NCBI GenBank assembly: GCA_900540735.1
Contig: UQHB01000003.1
Coordinates: forward strand, 45,218 to 109,217
Reading direction: 5' to 3'
From: an uncultured Megasphaera sp.
GTDB lineage: Bacteria; Bacillota; Negativicutes; Veillonellales; Megasphaeraceae
DNA: 64,000 bases
The first letter of the stretch is position 1; each line of letters starts with the position of its first letter. Position numbers and translations under genes: made by a program. The notes under the pieces were generated by a model. The model was not told the DNA's origin, did no database searches, and was given only the letters and a program-made list of their open reading frames with translations. Positions 55,511-63,549 of this stretch are shown here, one piece after another.

Positions 55511-55557
55511 CTTCATAAAATGGCTTAAAACAGCCATTTTCATACCAGTATATCGTG
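55511..55557 (-). promoter_or_regulatory. CRISPR leader of array A
   Basis: The only sequence between the last repeat and the cas2 stop. It contains the hairpin-like AAAATGGC/GCCATTTT. The same AAAATGGCT motif follows the last repeat of array B at 63890, supporting leader identity. It is short, and may extend into the cas2 3' end. Confidence 0.6.
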
Positions 55558-55842
55558 TTAAGTATCGCGCATTAGTTTTCCCATAAGAAAGATATCGTCC
55601 ACTGAAACAACATCATTTTTTAGTTGGCCAATGGTCTCTATGCAAAGGCCCTGTTCTGTTGCAGCCGGATAGACCACTATCGCACCTTTTCGGGCAGGAA
55701 AAAGACGTACCATATCCCACACTTTTTGGCGGACTATAGCCGATAGATTTCCTACAAAGACACCGGAAGAAATTTCGAGCATCCACCGAGATACGGTTCC
55801 CCGCAAGGGACGTCCACCTTGCTCCAATACAAGCACTACCAT
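55558..55842 (-). CDS. cas2: Cas2, type I-E
   Basis: 94 aa, the I-E (CasIIb) form: MVVLVLEQGGRPLRGTVSRWMLEISSGVFVGNLSAIVRQKVWDMV. It joins Cas1 in the spacer integration complex. It begins 3 bp after the cas1 stop and ends right at the leader. Confidence 0.93.
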   Translation of the reverse strand: MVVLVLEQGGRPLRGTVSRWMLEISSGVFVGNLSAIVRQKVWDMVRLFPARKGAIVVYPAATEQGLCIETIGQLKNDVVSVDDIFLMGKLMRDT

Positions 55843-55845
55843 CGG

Positions 55846-56754
55846 TCATGTCTCCTCATCTGCATAGTTGACACCTCCCGGCACCGTCTGATGCCAGCCA
55901 TCCCATAAGACAGAAACATCAATTTTTTCTGCGTTAGGTACGTGAAATAGTATCCCTAAATCCTTTGGAATACGCTTCAATACTTTCTGCTGATACAATC
56001 TATTCCGAAAGACACGGCGTACCCGCTGGGAAAGTGTCCCCTCACCCAAAGAAACAGCTTGAAATGCTGCCGGGATGCTCGTTTCTGCCTTATATAGGTC
56101 AGCTATATCGTAAATAAAGGACAATGCCTTTCCTGTATGGATGAAACCTAAGGCCGGAGAAAACCCAAGGGCTAATACCGCTGCCTCACAAATGCCGTAG
56201 AGAAGCCAGTTCGCAATGGTCAAGGCTTGGTTAATTTCGTCATTGGCCGCCATATCTTTGATTTTGTATTCCCTGGAAACCCAGGGAATACCGCTTTCCT
56301 TCGATGCTTCTAGGTAGGCTTTGCGGACCCGCACGCCTTCCCTGCCGCGCAGCTGGCGCAGGGATAACCGCTTGCAGTCCATATCCGGGAACCGCATGGC
56401 ATACATGCGGCGCACGATATCCATATGCCGCACGGCGTCCATACAGTACCCGGCCTGGCAAAGCAGGTTATGTGATGAACTTGCCACGCCGATACCGGCG
56501 GCATAACTACGCAGCCCGCCGTCACTGCACCAGCAAAGGGTGCAGCCCATCGCCGTCAGGGTCGTGACAGCCGCCTGGGTAATCGTCGTGCCCGGCCCTA
56601 AGAAAAGAGCAAGCAGATTGGCACAGGGAATCACAGCCTGCATCATTTTTCGGGTATATACCACCGCCCCATGCTGTATGCCGATAGCGGCATACTCCAG
56701 ATAGAGGAAACTGATCCGGTCTTTAAGCTGCGGCAAGAGCTTTCGGTCTTTCAT
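55846..56754 (-). CDS. cas1: Cas1, type I-E integrase
   Basis: 302 aa from ATG 56754 (overlaps the cas6e stop as ATGA; a longer upstream frame is not used). LLPQLKDRISFLYLEYAAIGIQHGAVVYTRK at the N-terminus; catalytic region LLYGICEAAVLALGFSPALGFIHTGKALSFIYDIADLYK with the metal Glu, His and Asp. All metal ligands appear present, so spacer acquisition should be possible. Confidence 0.94.
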   Translation of the reverse strand: MKDRKLLPQLKDRISFLYLEYAAIGIQHGAVVYTRKMMQAVIPCANLLALFLGPGTTITQAAVTTLTAMGCTLCWCSDGGLRSYAAGIGVASSSHNLLCQAGYCMDAVRHMDIVRRMYAMRFPDMDCKRLSLRQLRGREGVRVRKAYLEASKESGIPWVSREYKIKDMAANDEINQALTIANWLLYGICEAAVLALGFSPALGFIHTGKALSFIYDIADLYKAETSIPAAFQAVSLGEGTLSQRVRRVFRNRLYQQKVLKRIPKDLGILFHVPNAEKIDVSVLWDGWHQTVPGGVNYADEET

Positions 56755-57341
56755 CGCACGAGCAGCATGCCCATGCCATAGGCCCTGCCGGTACCAATCC
56801 CGCCCTGCCAAGCCTCCATAAACTGCTGCTTGTCCGTCACTTCTAGGACACCGGAAAAATGTACCGCTGCAAAAGCAAGCGGTCCGACGCGGTGCATGCC
56901 CGTAATCAGCGTCTGCCCGCCAATCCGGATTTGCTGCAAATGGAACCCGTGCTGCGATCCTTTTCGCATCAGCCAAGCCATCATGCCATCGGGAGACGTA
57001 ATGGGAACCCGTAGTTTATTGCGGTATCCCTCATTCGTATGGGACGTAAAAGGCATCGTCAGCAGTTCAAAGCGCAGATACGGACTCATCAGCAACTGCG
57101 CTTCCATGCGGTCCAGGGATTTCGTATGGATTCGTTCCCCTTTGGTATATGCCGTATCCGGCGGTACCTGTGAGCGAATATATACGGCCTGTTCTGCCGG
57201 GTTTACGCGGTATAGAATCCGTCCCGAGACGCGGTCGGTCTGAAAGAGACGCAGCACCCGTTTATGCATTTTCTCGCAGTCTTGCAAACAAGATATATCA
57301 TATTCTTTTTGAAGAGATAACTGTAATTTCGTTAAATACAC
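56751..57341 (-). CDS. cas6e: Cas6e, crRNA-processing endonuclease
   Basis: 196 aa from GTG 57341 (AGGAGGGG 7 nt upstream), giving the usual MYLTKLQLSL start. CMHKRVLRLFQTD-type segment (DCEKMHKRVLRLFQ) near residue 30 contains the catalytic His; the C-terminal AGGIGTGRAYGMGMLLVR is the Gly-rich loop. It overlaps cas5e by 10 bp and cas1 by 4 bp. Confidence 0.93.
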   Translation of the reverse strand: MYLTKLQLSLQKEYDISCLQDCEKMHKRVLRLFQTDRVSGRILYRVNPAEQAVYIRSQVPPDTAYTKGERIHTKSLDRMEAQLLMSPYLRFELLTMPFTSHTNEGYRNKLRVPITSPDGMMAWLMRKGSQHGFHLQQIRIGGQTLITGMHRVGPLAFAAVHFSGVLEVTDKQQFMEAWQGGIGTGRAYGMGMLLVR

Positions 57342-58042
57342 GTCCCATCCCCTCCTAACGGTGTATCCAGCCATACGAGCCGGCCTTCCGGCCGCTCCAG
57401 GATATCACGCTGTACCGGCCGTTCATAAAATCTTCGCCCCCGGCGTACCACATCACTCCGATAGGTAGCCGTAGGGTCTTTCGTTTCCCATTCCAGTAGC
57501 TGCTTTGCGTCTGCGCGGCGGCAAAGCGCGGCGGCGCGCAGTGCCGTTTCCGGCGTTTGTGCCTCTACGATGCCCCGATATATAGGGGCACTCGGCACAC
57601 AGCATTTACTGCCTAAATAGATGGGCCAAACCGGCTGCTGCAACGCTTTCTTTATCTGTAGCAGCACCTTCATCGGCCCTTGCAGGGCAACCGTAAAGCA
57701 GCTGTCTTGGAGGAACGTCTTATGCACAATAATGGTAAAGTCCCCGGGTGGATTCCCCGGCGTCTTCTTTAAGTCCCCTTTAGCCGTCTTAAATGCATCC
57801 GAATGCACCGTCTGGTAATCTACCATCTTTCGCCCTTGCCGGTCGGCCCGCACGGCCATTGTTACTTCCCGCTGTAAGGCAAATATCCGGCGGTCTCCTC
57901 TAGGGAGCCCCATAGCGCAGCTAAGGAGCCCGATAACCCCGCTTTTAGTGGGCAAAATGGCACTGTCACGGTATGTAAATGCCCCGTTTTCCCCCCAGCT
58001 TTGCAGCATCCCTTCCAACCGGAGCAGGAGTACCGGTTCCAT
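57332..58042 (-). CDS. cas5e: Cas5e, Cascade subunit
   Basis: 236 aa: LLLRLEGMLQSWGENGAFTYRDSAILPTKSGVIGLLSCAMGLPRGD is the Cas5e N-terminus, followed by VDYQTVHSDA and near the end TYRSDVVRRGRRFYERPVQRD. It caps the crRNA 5' handle. ATG 58042 overlaps the cas7e stop as TGATG. Confidence 0.94.
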   Translation of the reverse strand: MEPVLLLRLEGMLQSWGENGAFTYRDSAILPTKSGVIGLLSCAMGLPRGDRRIFALQREVTMAVRADRQGRKMVDYQTVHSDAFKTAKGDLKKTPGNPPGDFTIIVHKTFLQDSCFTVALQGPMKVLLQIKKALQQPVWPIYLGSKCCVPSAPIYRGIVEAQTPETALRAAALCRRADAKQLLEWETKDPTATYRSDVVRRGRRFYERPVQRDILERPEGRLVWLDTPLGGDGTCI

Positions 58043-59172
58043 CACATACCACCTAAGGCCGCTTGTAGTGCCTTTTGTTTGATATCTGCCAGGGACTTAC
58101 AAGATACGATAGCGGTATCGATAGCGGTTACCGGCCGGAGGGAGAACCAGAAACGCTTGCTTTCGATGCCGTACCCTTTTGCAACAGCATCGACATACTG
58201 CCGTAACTTATCGATGGAATCGCCTACTAAGTCAATGGGGCCGTGGGGCTGTGCCGGCTGTACGAAGGCTTCGGCATAGTTAATCGGGATATTCCGGTCC
58301 TTCACTTCCACTAAGATGGCAGACGGCAATACCTGCCCGGCAAAGGAATTCTGCTTACCCGAGGGATTAGAAAAGGCCATGGTTTCGAGCAACACCGGCA
58401 GCTCCTTTTGCATCAACGCATCGGCCTGGGTGCTGTATTTCAGGTTTTCCCGCAGCTTATCGATATCAATATTGGCGTATTCATAGTAGCAGGCCGAGTT
58501 ATAGGCCGTTTCCCCCATCATGGCCGAACCGGTATCTTCTATGTCTGACGATAGGTAGTCATCCATGGCCGTAAAGAAATCCGATTCCGTCTGGATCCGG
58601 TTGGTGGACATGGCATGGGCTACCTGCATGGCAGCCTCTACGTCCGCAAAGATATCCGCTGTAACCATGCGCCCAAATAAGGCCATATCTAAGCTGATGG
58701 GGCGCGTCCCTAAGCTGTTCAGTTCTTTCAGCAGTTCCTTATTTTTCACCGCCTTAAACGCTTCCAGCGTGCCGCACTCGTCAATCAGTTTCTTGACGCA
58801 TGCTGTAATCGCTTTGATATCGGCGGGGCTGTAAAAAATGATTTGGCTCGTCTTGCCGTCTTTCGATTCTTTGCCGTCTTTGTTGGCAATCCCTGTCAGC
58901 TTCTGCTGTACGGTTTCTAAAAATTCACCGTACGAGCCTTCTTCTTCTAATTTGTGCCGTACGATTTCCGGCATCTTCCGCGTGCGGATTCCCATTTCAT
59001 CGGACAGCATGTCCTGCATGTATGGGTACGTCCGCCAAGACCGTTTCAAGCATTGGCTGGAAATCCGGCCCCGCAACACATTCCCATAAAGGCAGGTCTT
59101 CGGGGCTCCCGTGTCGTCCCGGTTCAGATTCACGGCAGGGTAATTTTTTAACATATGTATTTCTACTAACAT
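58042..59172 (-). CDS. cas7e: Cas7e, Cascade backbone subunit
   Basis: 376 aa from ATG 59172 (GGAG 9 nt upstream). MLVEIHMLKNYPAVNLNRDDTGAPKTCLYGNVLRGRISSQCLKRSWRTYP is typical of Cse4/CasC, as are DMALFGRMVTAD and AMMGETAYNSACYYEYANIDIDKL. Six copies would form the crRNA-binding backbone. Confidence 0.95.
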   Translation of the reverse strand: MLVEIHMLKNYPAVNLNRDDTGAPKTCLYGNVLRGRISSQCLKRSWRTYPYMQDMLSDEMGIRTRKMPEIVRHKLEEEGSYGEFLETVQQKLTGIANKDGKESKDGKTSQIIFYSPADIKAITACVKKLIDECGTLEAFKAVKNKELLKELNSLGTRPISLDMALFGRMVTADIFADVEAAMQVAHAMSTNRIQTESDFFTAMDDYLSSDIEDTGSAMMGETAYNSACYYEYANIDIDKLRENLKYSTQADALMQKELPVLLETMAFSNPSGKQNSFAGQVLPSAILVEVKDRNIPINYAEAFVQPAQPHGPIDLVGDSIDKLRQYVDAVAKGYGIESKRFWFSLRPVTAIDTAIVSCKSLADIKQKALQAALGGM

Positions 59173-59189
59173 AATCATCCACTCCTTTT

Positions 59190-59726
59190 TTATGAACGGC
59201 TAGATAAGGCCAATTCCATCCATTTCCGTTTGATCCGGTTAGAACGGCCTTTCCAAGAAATTAAATCGGCCAGTAAGGCCGTGCAATCCACAACCACGCC
59301 TTTGGCTTTGGCAAATCGTACGAGCCGGTATAGCTGCAGGGCAAACATGCGCTCTTCCTCGTATGGCGTATCCAATACCATCACGAGACGCCTCAGGAAA
59401 CTGTCCCGCCCCTCTTCCGGCATATATTGGTATGCCGCTGCTAACGGTACGGCCTTTGGTAAGTCCTCTTCGGTATATAAGCACTGGAGCGACGCCGCTA
59501 AAAAGCATTGGGGCGCATATTTACGGAGCATCGTCGGCGCTACCTGGTAGAATTGATACAGCGTTTTCGCGGCTGCATCTTCTATGGTTTTCCCGGCATC
59601 CCGTTTCAGGGCTGCCCGGTAGGCCCCGTCTTTCGCCGCCCGTTTCGCGACGGCCTTCATATATGCCGGCTGCGCGGCTAAGAACGCTTCTAATATCGTG
59701 CTGCTGTCTTGTGTGTCCTTATTCAT
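59190..59726 (-). CDS. cse2: Cse2 (CasB), Cascade small subunit
   Basis: 178 aa, all-helical, with AKRAAKDGAYRAALKRDAGKT and RRLVMVLDTPYEEERMFALQLYRLVRFAKAKGVVVDCTALLADLISW, as in Cse2 family proteins. It overlaps the unknown 105-aa gene by 8 bp and precedes cas7e by 17 bp. Confidence 0.88.
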   Translation of the reverse strand: MNKDTQDSSTILEAFLAAQPAYMKAVAKRAAKDGAYRAALKRDAGKTIEDAAAKTLYQFYQVAPTMLRKYAPQCFLAASLQCLYTEEDLPKAVPLAAAYQYMPEEGRDSFLRRLVMVLDTPYEEERMFALQLYRLVRFAKAKGVVVDCTALLADLISWKGRSNRIKRKWMELALSSRS

Positions 59727-60036
59727 CAGTATCCTCCTCTCCAGCCAATAGGTCGTATACCAGGTTATGTACCAGTTCTTCTAGTACTATTACCCCATAG
59801 GTATACTGGTCTCTTGGCAGCTCCTGCAGATATACCTGTATCCCTGCTGCTACAGCCGGAACCACATCACTGGCAGGCCCGGTGGCATGCACTGCCATAA
59901 CGCCTTCTTGGGTGCCGTCATAGGCTGCCAGAAAGTTGCCATAGCCTTTATCCGCTAACTGCTGAGAGATTCTTTCCACTTCTTTTTTTGCCGCGATGCC
60001 GGCCCGGAAAAAATCGGCCATCTCATCCTTTTTCAT
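59719..60036 (-). CDS. Unknown 105-aa protein inside the Cascade operon
   Basis: 105 aa: MKKDEMADFFRAGIAAKKEVERISQQLADKGYGNFLAAYDGTQEGVMAVHATGPASDVVPAVAAGIQVYLQELPRDQYTYGVIVLEELVHNLVYDLLAGEEDTDE. Mixed alpha/beta, acidic C-terminus; no motif recognised. It overlaps the cse1 end by 14 bp and the cse2 start by 8 bp, so it is translated together with Cascade. The standard I-E order has cse1 followed at once by cse2. It may be an auxiliary or regulatory subunit. Confidence 0.8.
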   Translation of the reverse strand: MKKDEMADFFRAGIAAKKEVERISQQLADKGYGNFLAAYDGTQEGVMAVHATGPASDVVPAVAAGIQVYLQELPRDQYTYGVIVLEELVHNLVYDLLAGEEDTDE

Positions 60037-61501
60037 ATGTATCCCACCTCTTTTGTAATCGGATATTCAAAAACTTTTCGGCTTGGGCCGCCTGCATGCA
60101 CTCCCCGGCAGACACGCAGCGTGCCTCGATGAGGTCCCGTAAGAGGCCGCGGGACAGTGCTTGCAGCCCATCCCAAACCGTCTGGTTCGCCGCACCGGTA
60201 TCCACGGAACCCGGCGTCGTTTGTGCTGTGATATGGTAAAGCAGGTCATAGGCCCGTTCCTGAAACAGTTGCGCCGTTGTTTCCAGTTCCATCGTGCCGG
60301 CTTTCCAAACAGCCGACATGCCAAATAAAATCTTGATGCTGCTTTTTAACTCAAACCCGACGGCCTCGATACGTTCCAGCTGCTGCAGCCAAAAGGCCCG
60401 CCGCCAGTCCTCTTTGGGAATGGGTATAGTCCCTGCGGTAATATCCAAATATTTCGCTTTGTTGGAATCCTTGACGGCTCCCAGATAGCGAATCCTAAGC
60501 GTCCGCTTACTACATACGGACATATATTGCTGCCAGACACCCGGCAGCGTACCATCCGGCGAGCACATCGCCTGTACCGCTTGGTATATCGGTGTCCCGA
60601 TACGCGGTTTGAGTGTGCTTTTTACGCCTTTCCGGCAGATATATCCCACATACGGATCGACCCAGTCAGTTCCTTTGTAATTCAGCCCCTGCTGGTAATA
60701 TATCGTCCGCACCATACCGTCTGTATCCCGGGTCAGCGTAATCCGCCGGCACGGGAACAGCAGGCCGTATAAGAACGACGTCTCCGTAATGTGGTTGTCT
60801 TTCTTCTTGCTGCCTTTTAGCACCCATGGGGCAATGGTCGTATGGCTCAGCCATACCTCCGGTTCCCCGCCCGCGTCTTTCGGGATGGGCACCATATTGA
60901 GTATCAGTGACTCGAACAGATTCCGCCCTTCTACGAACCAGTAGAGCGGCGGCGTGCCGTTGATACCAAATGGCCTTGTCAGCCCGGCCCCGGCCGTAGA
61001 GGCAATCCCAAAGGCCGGGACGGCTAACAGATACCGGAAAGCTTCGTCCGGTGCCATGACGGCGTCTTGTTCCCGTTGGTGGTTCAAATGTATGACCGTA
61101 TCCCCGGACGGCCAGAGCGGGTTCAGCTCGGCCACTGACTTTTCTTTCCCCTCGTCATATTTCAGGGAAAACGGGGCCTGTAAAAAGGGCCGTTCTGTGT
61201 CAAAGATATCAAAAGACACGCCGTCTTCGATGCAGAACCGGATATAGTCTTCGATTTCATCCATGGGCAGGTGTCCTTTGAGGAACAGCAGCCGTATATC
61301 CTGTTCGTTCCGCGGACGCAATGCCGCCATTAAAAAGGTGGAAAAGAAGCGACGCATGCCTACTTCTTCAAATACGGTTACGCCGTTAAACCGTGTATAG
61401 TCCGCTGCATGGCGGAAAAAGTCCCGTAAGTTTACAGTTTCCCGTATGCCTTGCGGATTCTCTACAGGAATCCAAGGTTCTTCCCATATATCCCAAGCCA
61501 C
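60023..61501 (-). CDS. cse1: Cse1 (CasA), Cascade large subunit
   Basis: 492 aa from GTG 61501 (AAGGAGG 7 nt upstream). MAWDIWEEPWIPVENPQGIRETVNLRDFFRHAADY, FEEVGMRRFFSTFLMAALRP, FDIFDTERPFLQAPF and the Gly-rich LLYHITAQTTP-to-C-terminus are Cse1 features. It recognises the PAM and recruits Cas3. First cas gene of the operon here; the cas3 gene expected just upstream is absent. Confidence 0.94.
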   Translation of the reverse strand: MAWDIWEEPWIPVENPQGIRETVNLRDFFRHAADYTRFNGVTVFEEVGMRRFFSTFLMAALRPRNEQDIRLLFLKGHLPMDEIEDYIRFCIEDGVSFDIFDTERPFLQAPFSLKYDEGKEKSVAELNPLWPSGDTVIHLNHQREQDAVMAPDEAFRYLLAVPAFGIASTAGAGLTRPFGINGTPPLYWFVEGRNLFESLILNMVPIPKDAGGEPEVWLSHTTIAPWVLKGSKKKDNHITETSFLYGLLFPCRRITLTRDTDGMVRTIYYQQGLNYKGTDWVDPYVGYICRKGVKSTLKPRIGTPIYQAVQAMCSPDGTLPGVWQQYMSVCSKRTLRIRYLGAVKDSNKAKYLDITAGTIPIPKEDWRRAFWLQQLERIEAVGFELKSSIKILFGMSAVWKAGTMELETTAQLFQERAYDLLYHITAQTTPGSVDTGAANQTVWDGLQALSRGLLRDLIEARCVSAGECMQAAQAEKFLNIRLQKRWDTYEKG

Positions 61502-61524
61502 AATATGACCTCCTTATCTATGTA

Positions 61525-61866
61525 TTAATCCCATAAATCCTCGAAATAGATAGCAAATAATGTCAGCCCTCGTCGTATGTCGGCATCATACCGTTTTCTG
61601 GCACCCTTGTTTGTAATATCCGGCGCATGGGGATAATCTCTGGCAATCTCCTCGAAAGCCCAAATCATATCCCGAATCCTATCATGCCAGACAGCCGGAT
61701 TGTCCTTAAATCCCAGCGGAAAGGAATGGGTATTCTCTTCGATAAAGATACGCAGGACGGCGGCTAAGTCCGCCGCGAGATACTGATATAAAGACCACGT
61801 TTTTTGACGGCTTATCTTTTTTAGAATCTGCCTGTCATATTTTTGTCGTTTTCTGCGATTCCCTCC
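61525..61866 (-). CDS. Unknown ORF without a standard start codon
   Basis: Open from just after a TAG at 61867 to a TAA at 61525; reads NRRKRQKYDRQILKKISRQKTWSLYQYLAADLAAVLRIFIEENTHSFPLGFKDNPAVWHDRIRDMIWAFEEIARDYPHAPDITNKGARKRYDADIRRGLTLFAIYFEDLWD. It looks like real protein, but no ATG, GTG or TTG opens it; the first ATG is mid-way. AGGGAGG lies at the 5' edge. It may use a rare start or be 5'-truncated. It ends 23 bp before cse1. Not recognised; resembles small phage/element proteins in style. Confidence 0.5.
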   Translation of the reverse strand, partial: GGNRRKRQKYDRQILKKISRQKTWSLYQYLAADLAAVLRIFIEENTHSFPLGFKDNPAVWHDRIRDMIWAFEEIARDYPHAPDITNKGARKRYDADIRRGLTLFAIYFEDLWD

Positions 61867-61873
61867 CTACTGC

Positions 61874-62389
61874 TTATACAAGAGATACCCATAGAAACAT
61901 ACCTTTTAGCGTGCAGATGAGTGCACAGATTAGGCACGTGCAGATAGGTTCTTTAGGCGATCCTGGGTAAAACCAAATCCTATGCTTGTGCCGGTTCCGG
62001 TCATACGGTGTCCATACCGGAATATAACCTGTCACGACATCTTCTATCAGATGTGCCAGCGCCCCGATACACAGCCAAAACACAGCTAATGCCCCCCATG
62101 GCACCAGCGTAGTCATCCCTAATACATGCCATAAGACACCTATCTCTTCTAGCGACACCATACTCGGTATGCCCTGCTGATATAAGGTGTAATATGCCCC
62201 AAAGAGCGGCAGCATATACACAGGCCACCAATGTGTCCAGGTACGGTGCGGCACGAGCTTCCGCGGCAGACAAAACTCCGCCGTATCCGGCAGCACTGCG
62301 CCCTGCATCGCCACCACAGCAAGGATAGGATTTTCCGTTACCGCCATTACAGCTACCGCCGTGATGGCCTGATGAGATTTCCATTTCAA
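61874..62389 (-). CDS. Membrane-bound metal-dependent hydrolase-like (YdjM/DUF457)
   Basis: 171 aa from TTG 62389 (GGAGG 8 nt upstream, giving MKWKSHQAI; a GTG at 62398 is the alternative). KSHQAITAVAVM, LPDTAEFCLPRKLVPHRTWTHWWPVYML and LAHLIEDVVTGYIPVWTPYDRNRH match the DUF457 pattern with conserved His/Asp. Four membrane segments. The family is linked to LexA-controlled YdjM and to mobile elements; role unknown. Confidence 0.75.
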   Translation of the reverse strand: MKWKSHQAITAVAVMAVTENPILAVVAMQGAVLPDTAEFCLPRKLVPHRTWTHWWPVYMLPLFGAYYTLYQQGIPSMVSLEEIGVLWHVLGMTTLVPWGALAVFWLCIGALAHLIEDVVTGYIPVWTPYDRNRHKHRIWFYPGSPKEPICTCLICALICTLKGMFLWVSLV

Positions 62390-62416
62390 CGACACCACCT
62401 CCGTTTCTTACGCCCT

Positions 62417-62549
62417 CGCGTTTCTTTTTTTTGTTGGGCCAAGAAAAGCATAGCCGGGAAGTGGAAGGCAAGGGCAAGCCCGGCGGGCGCAGTCCATTTC
62501 ACCCTTGCCTGGAACGACGGCTGTGCTAGGCTGGAACAACAAAAAAAAA
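62417..62549. ncRNA. Structured element, copy B (unrecognised; orientation unknown)
   Basis: Same plan as copy A at 50466: TTTTTTTTGTTG (62425-62436)/CAACAAAAAAAA (62537-62548); GGCC/GGCT (62437-62440/62529-62532); GCATAGCCG/CGGCTGTGC (62448-62456/62518-62526); GGCAAGGG/CCCTTGCC (62467-62474/62502-62509); tip GCCC/GGGC (62478-62481/62485-62488). The helices sit in the same order with mostly different bases. It lies between two minus-strand genes, 28 bp upstream of the YdjM-like start and 18 bp after the stop of the 107-aa membrane protein. Confidence 0.55.
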
Positions 62550-62566
62550 TAAGTTAGGTATTCTTT

Positions 62567-62890
62567 TTAGGACTGTTCTAGCCCCAGCCAGAAGGCAATA
62601 CTAACGAACAGAAGACCTATGAGATAGCCGCCAGCAAACCCTCGTACGATGCCCTTCCCAGGCAGGCACAACACACCAAAAATGTAGGTGATGCAGGCAT
62701 TCATACATACACTACCTAGCGTGGAAAAAAGATAGCCTTTTATCAGTATCCACATTTCAAGCACCAACAGTAAATGGAGCATGATGCCGCCGGCCATGAG
62801 CCAGGCTAGTTCCCGCAGGGAAATATTGTCCGGCACGGTGTTTGTGTCATCCTTCTCCGTCGGTGCCGTATCCGGCATGTATGGGGACAT
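62567..62890 (-). CDS. Small membrane protein, three to four helices
   Basis: 107 aa. A hydrophilic N-terminus (MSPYMPDTAPTEKDDTNTVPDN) is followed by hydrophobic segments at ~28-50, ~55-73 and ~80-103. No family recognised. GGAGG precedes the start. The last bases and stop (TAGGACTGT on the plus strand) are similar to sequence beyond copy A at about 50608, suggesting that a gene end was duplicated along with the structured element. Confidence 0.65.
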   Translation of the reverse strand: MSPYMPDTAPTEKDDTNTVPDNISLRELAWLMAGGIMLHLLLVLEMWILIKGYLFSTLGSVCMNACITYIFGVLCLPGKGIVRGFAGGYLIGLLFVSIAFWLGLEQS

Positions 62891-62935
62891 AACATCCTCT
62901 CCTCCTTTCCGTATTGTGCCTTTTAAAACAAATAG

Positions 62936-63199
62936 TTATATATCTGGCTGTGAACGGTGCCTCTTTTTCTTATGAATCGGCTTTTTGTTATTCGTTAAGC
63001 CGACCAGAAAATCGGTAGATGTTTCATATAGGACTGCTAAATCTTTAAGCTTCTCAATAGGCAGCTTTCGTTTTCCTTGCTCATAAAAATTATAGGCCAC
63101 TTGACTGCAGCCTAAAACTTCTGCCACTGCCTTCTGAGACAGCTGCCGTTCTAAGCGGCATTGTTTCATACGGTTTACGAGCATAATATTTTCTTCCAT
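62936..63199 (-). CDS. XRE-family regulator
   Basis: 87 aa: MKQCRLERQLSQKAVAEVLGCSQVAYNFYEQGKRKLPIEKLKDLAVLYETSTDFLVGLTNNKKP is a clean Cro/C1 HTH of the kind found in element and phage repressors. Basic C-terminus. It begins 20 bp after the next small membrane gene and probably controls this small cluster. Confidence 0.85.
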   Translation of the reverse strand: MEENIMLVNRMKQCRLERQLSQKAVAEVLGCSQVAYNFYEQGKRKLPIEKLKDLAVLYETSTDFLVGLTNNKKPIHKKKRHRSQPDI

Positions 63200-63219
63200 A
63201 ACCTACCCCACCTCCTAAT

Positions 63220-63507
63220 TTATATACCTATGATTCCTGCCAATACCATGCCATGCATCATACAGGCAACAGCCATAGACATTAGATACTTTCCATGTAG
63301 TACTAAGATGGCCAGTATCGTATCACACCAAATAATCCCCATCGCCGCTATAGAAACGACTAAAACCGGGTTCTCCAGCCCATAGGTCGTGCCGGGCAAA
63401 AAGGCCAGGCGCACGCCGCCGGCTAATAAAACGATGCACGCAATGATACATTCCAGTGTAAGAAACGTACATAACGGCCCGGCACGCTTTTCATAGCAGT
63501 AAAACAT
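63220..63507 (-). CDS. Small membrane protein, three helices
   Basis: 95 aa from ATG 63507 (AAGGAG 8 nt upstream). MFYCYEKRAGPLCTFLTLECIIACIVLLAGGVRLAFL followed by two further hydrophobic segments (VLVVSIAAMGIIWCDTILAILVL, MSMAVACMMHGMVLAGIIGI). Not recognised. First gene of the minus-strand accessory cluster, beginning 43 bp from array B. Confidence 0.65.
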   Translation of the reverse strand: MFYCYEKRAGPLCTFLTLECIIACIVLLAGGVRLAFLPGTTYGLENPVLVVSIAAMGIIWCDTILAILVLHGKYLMSMAVACMMHGMVLAGIIGI

Positions 63508-63549
63508 AGGACTCACTCCTTCCCTTTGTATTCCAATAATAACTATCAA

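Noticed and set aside
55174..55528. Open frames running through the CRISPR repeats on both strands (reading GSSPHTRG, FIPAHAGQV or PRVCGDEP units).
   Set aside because: The residues are just the 29-bp repeat translated; spacers interrupt any similarity and there is no ribosome site. A known source of false protein annotation.
62231..62557. Plus-strand 108-codon frame across the start of the YdjM-like gene and structured element B.
   Set aside because: It is antisense to a better-supported gene and continues through the hairpins; rich in Arg/His as expected for a shadow frame.
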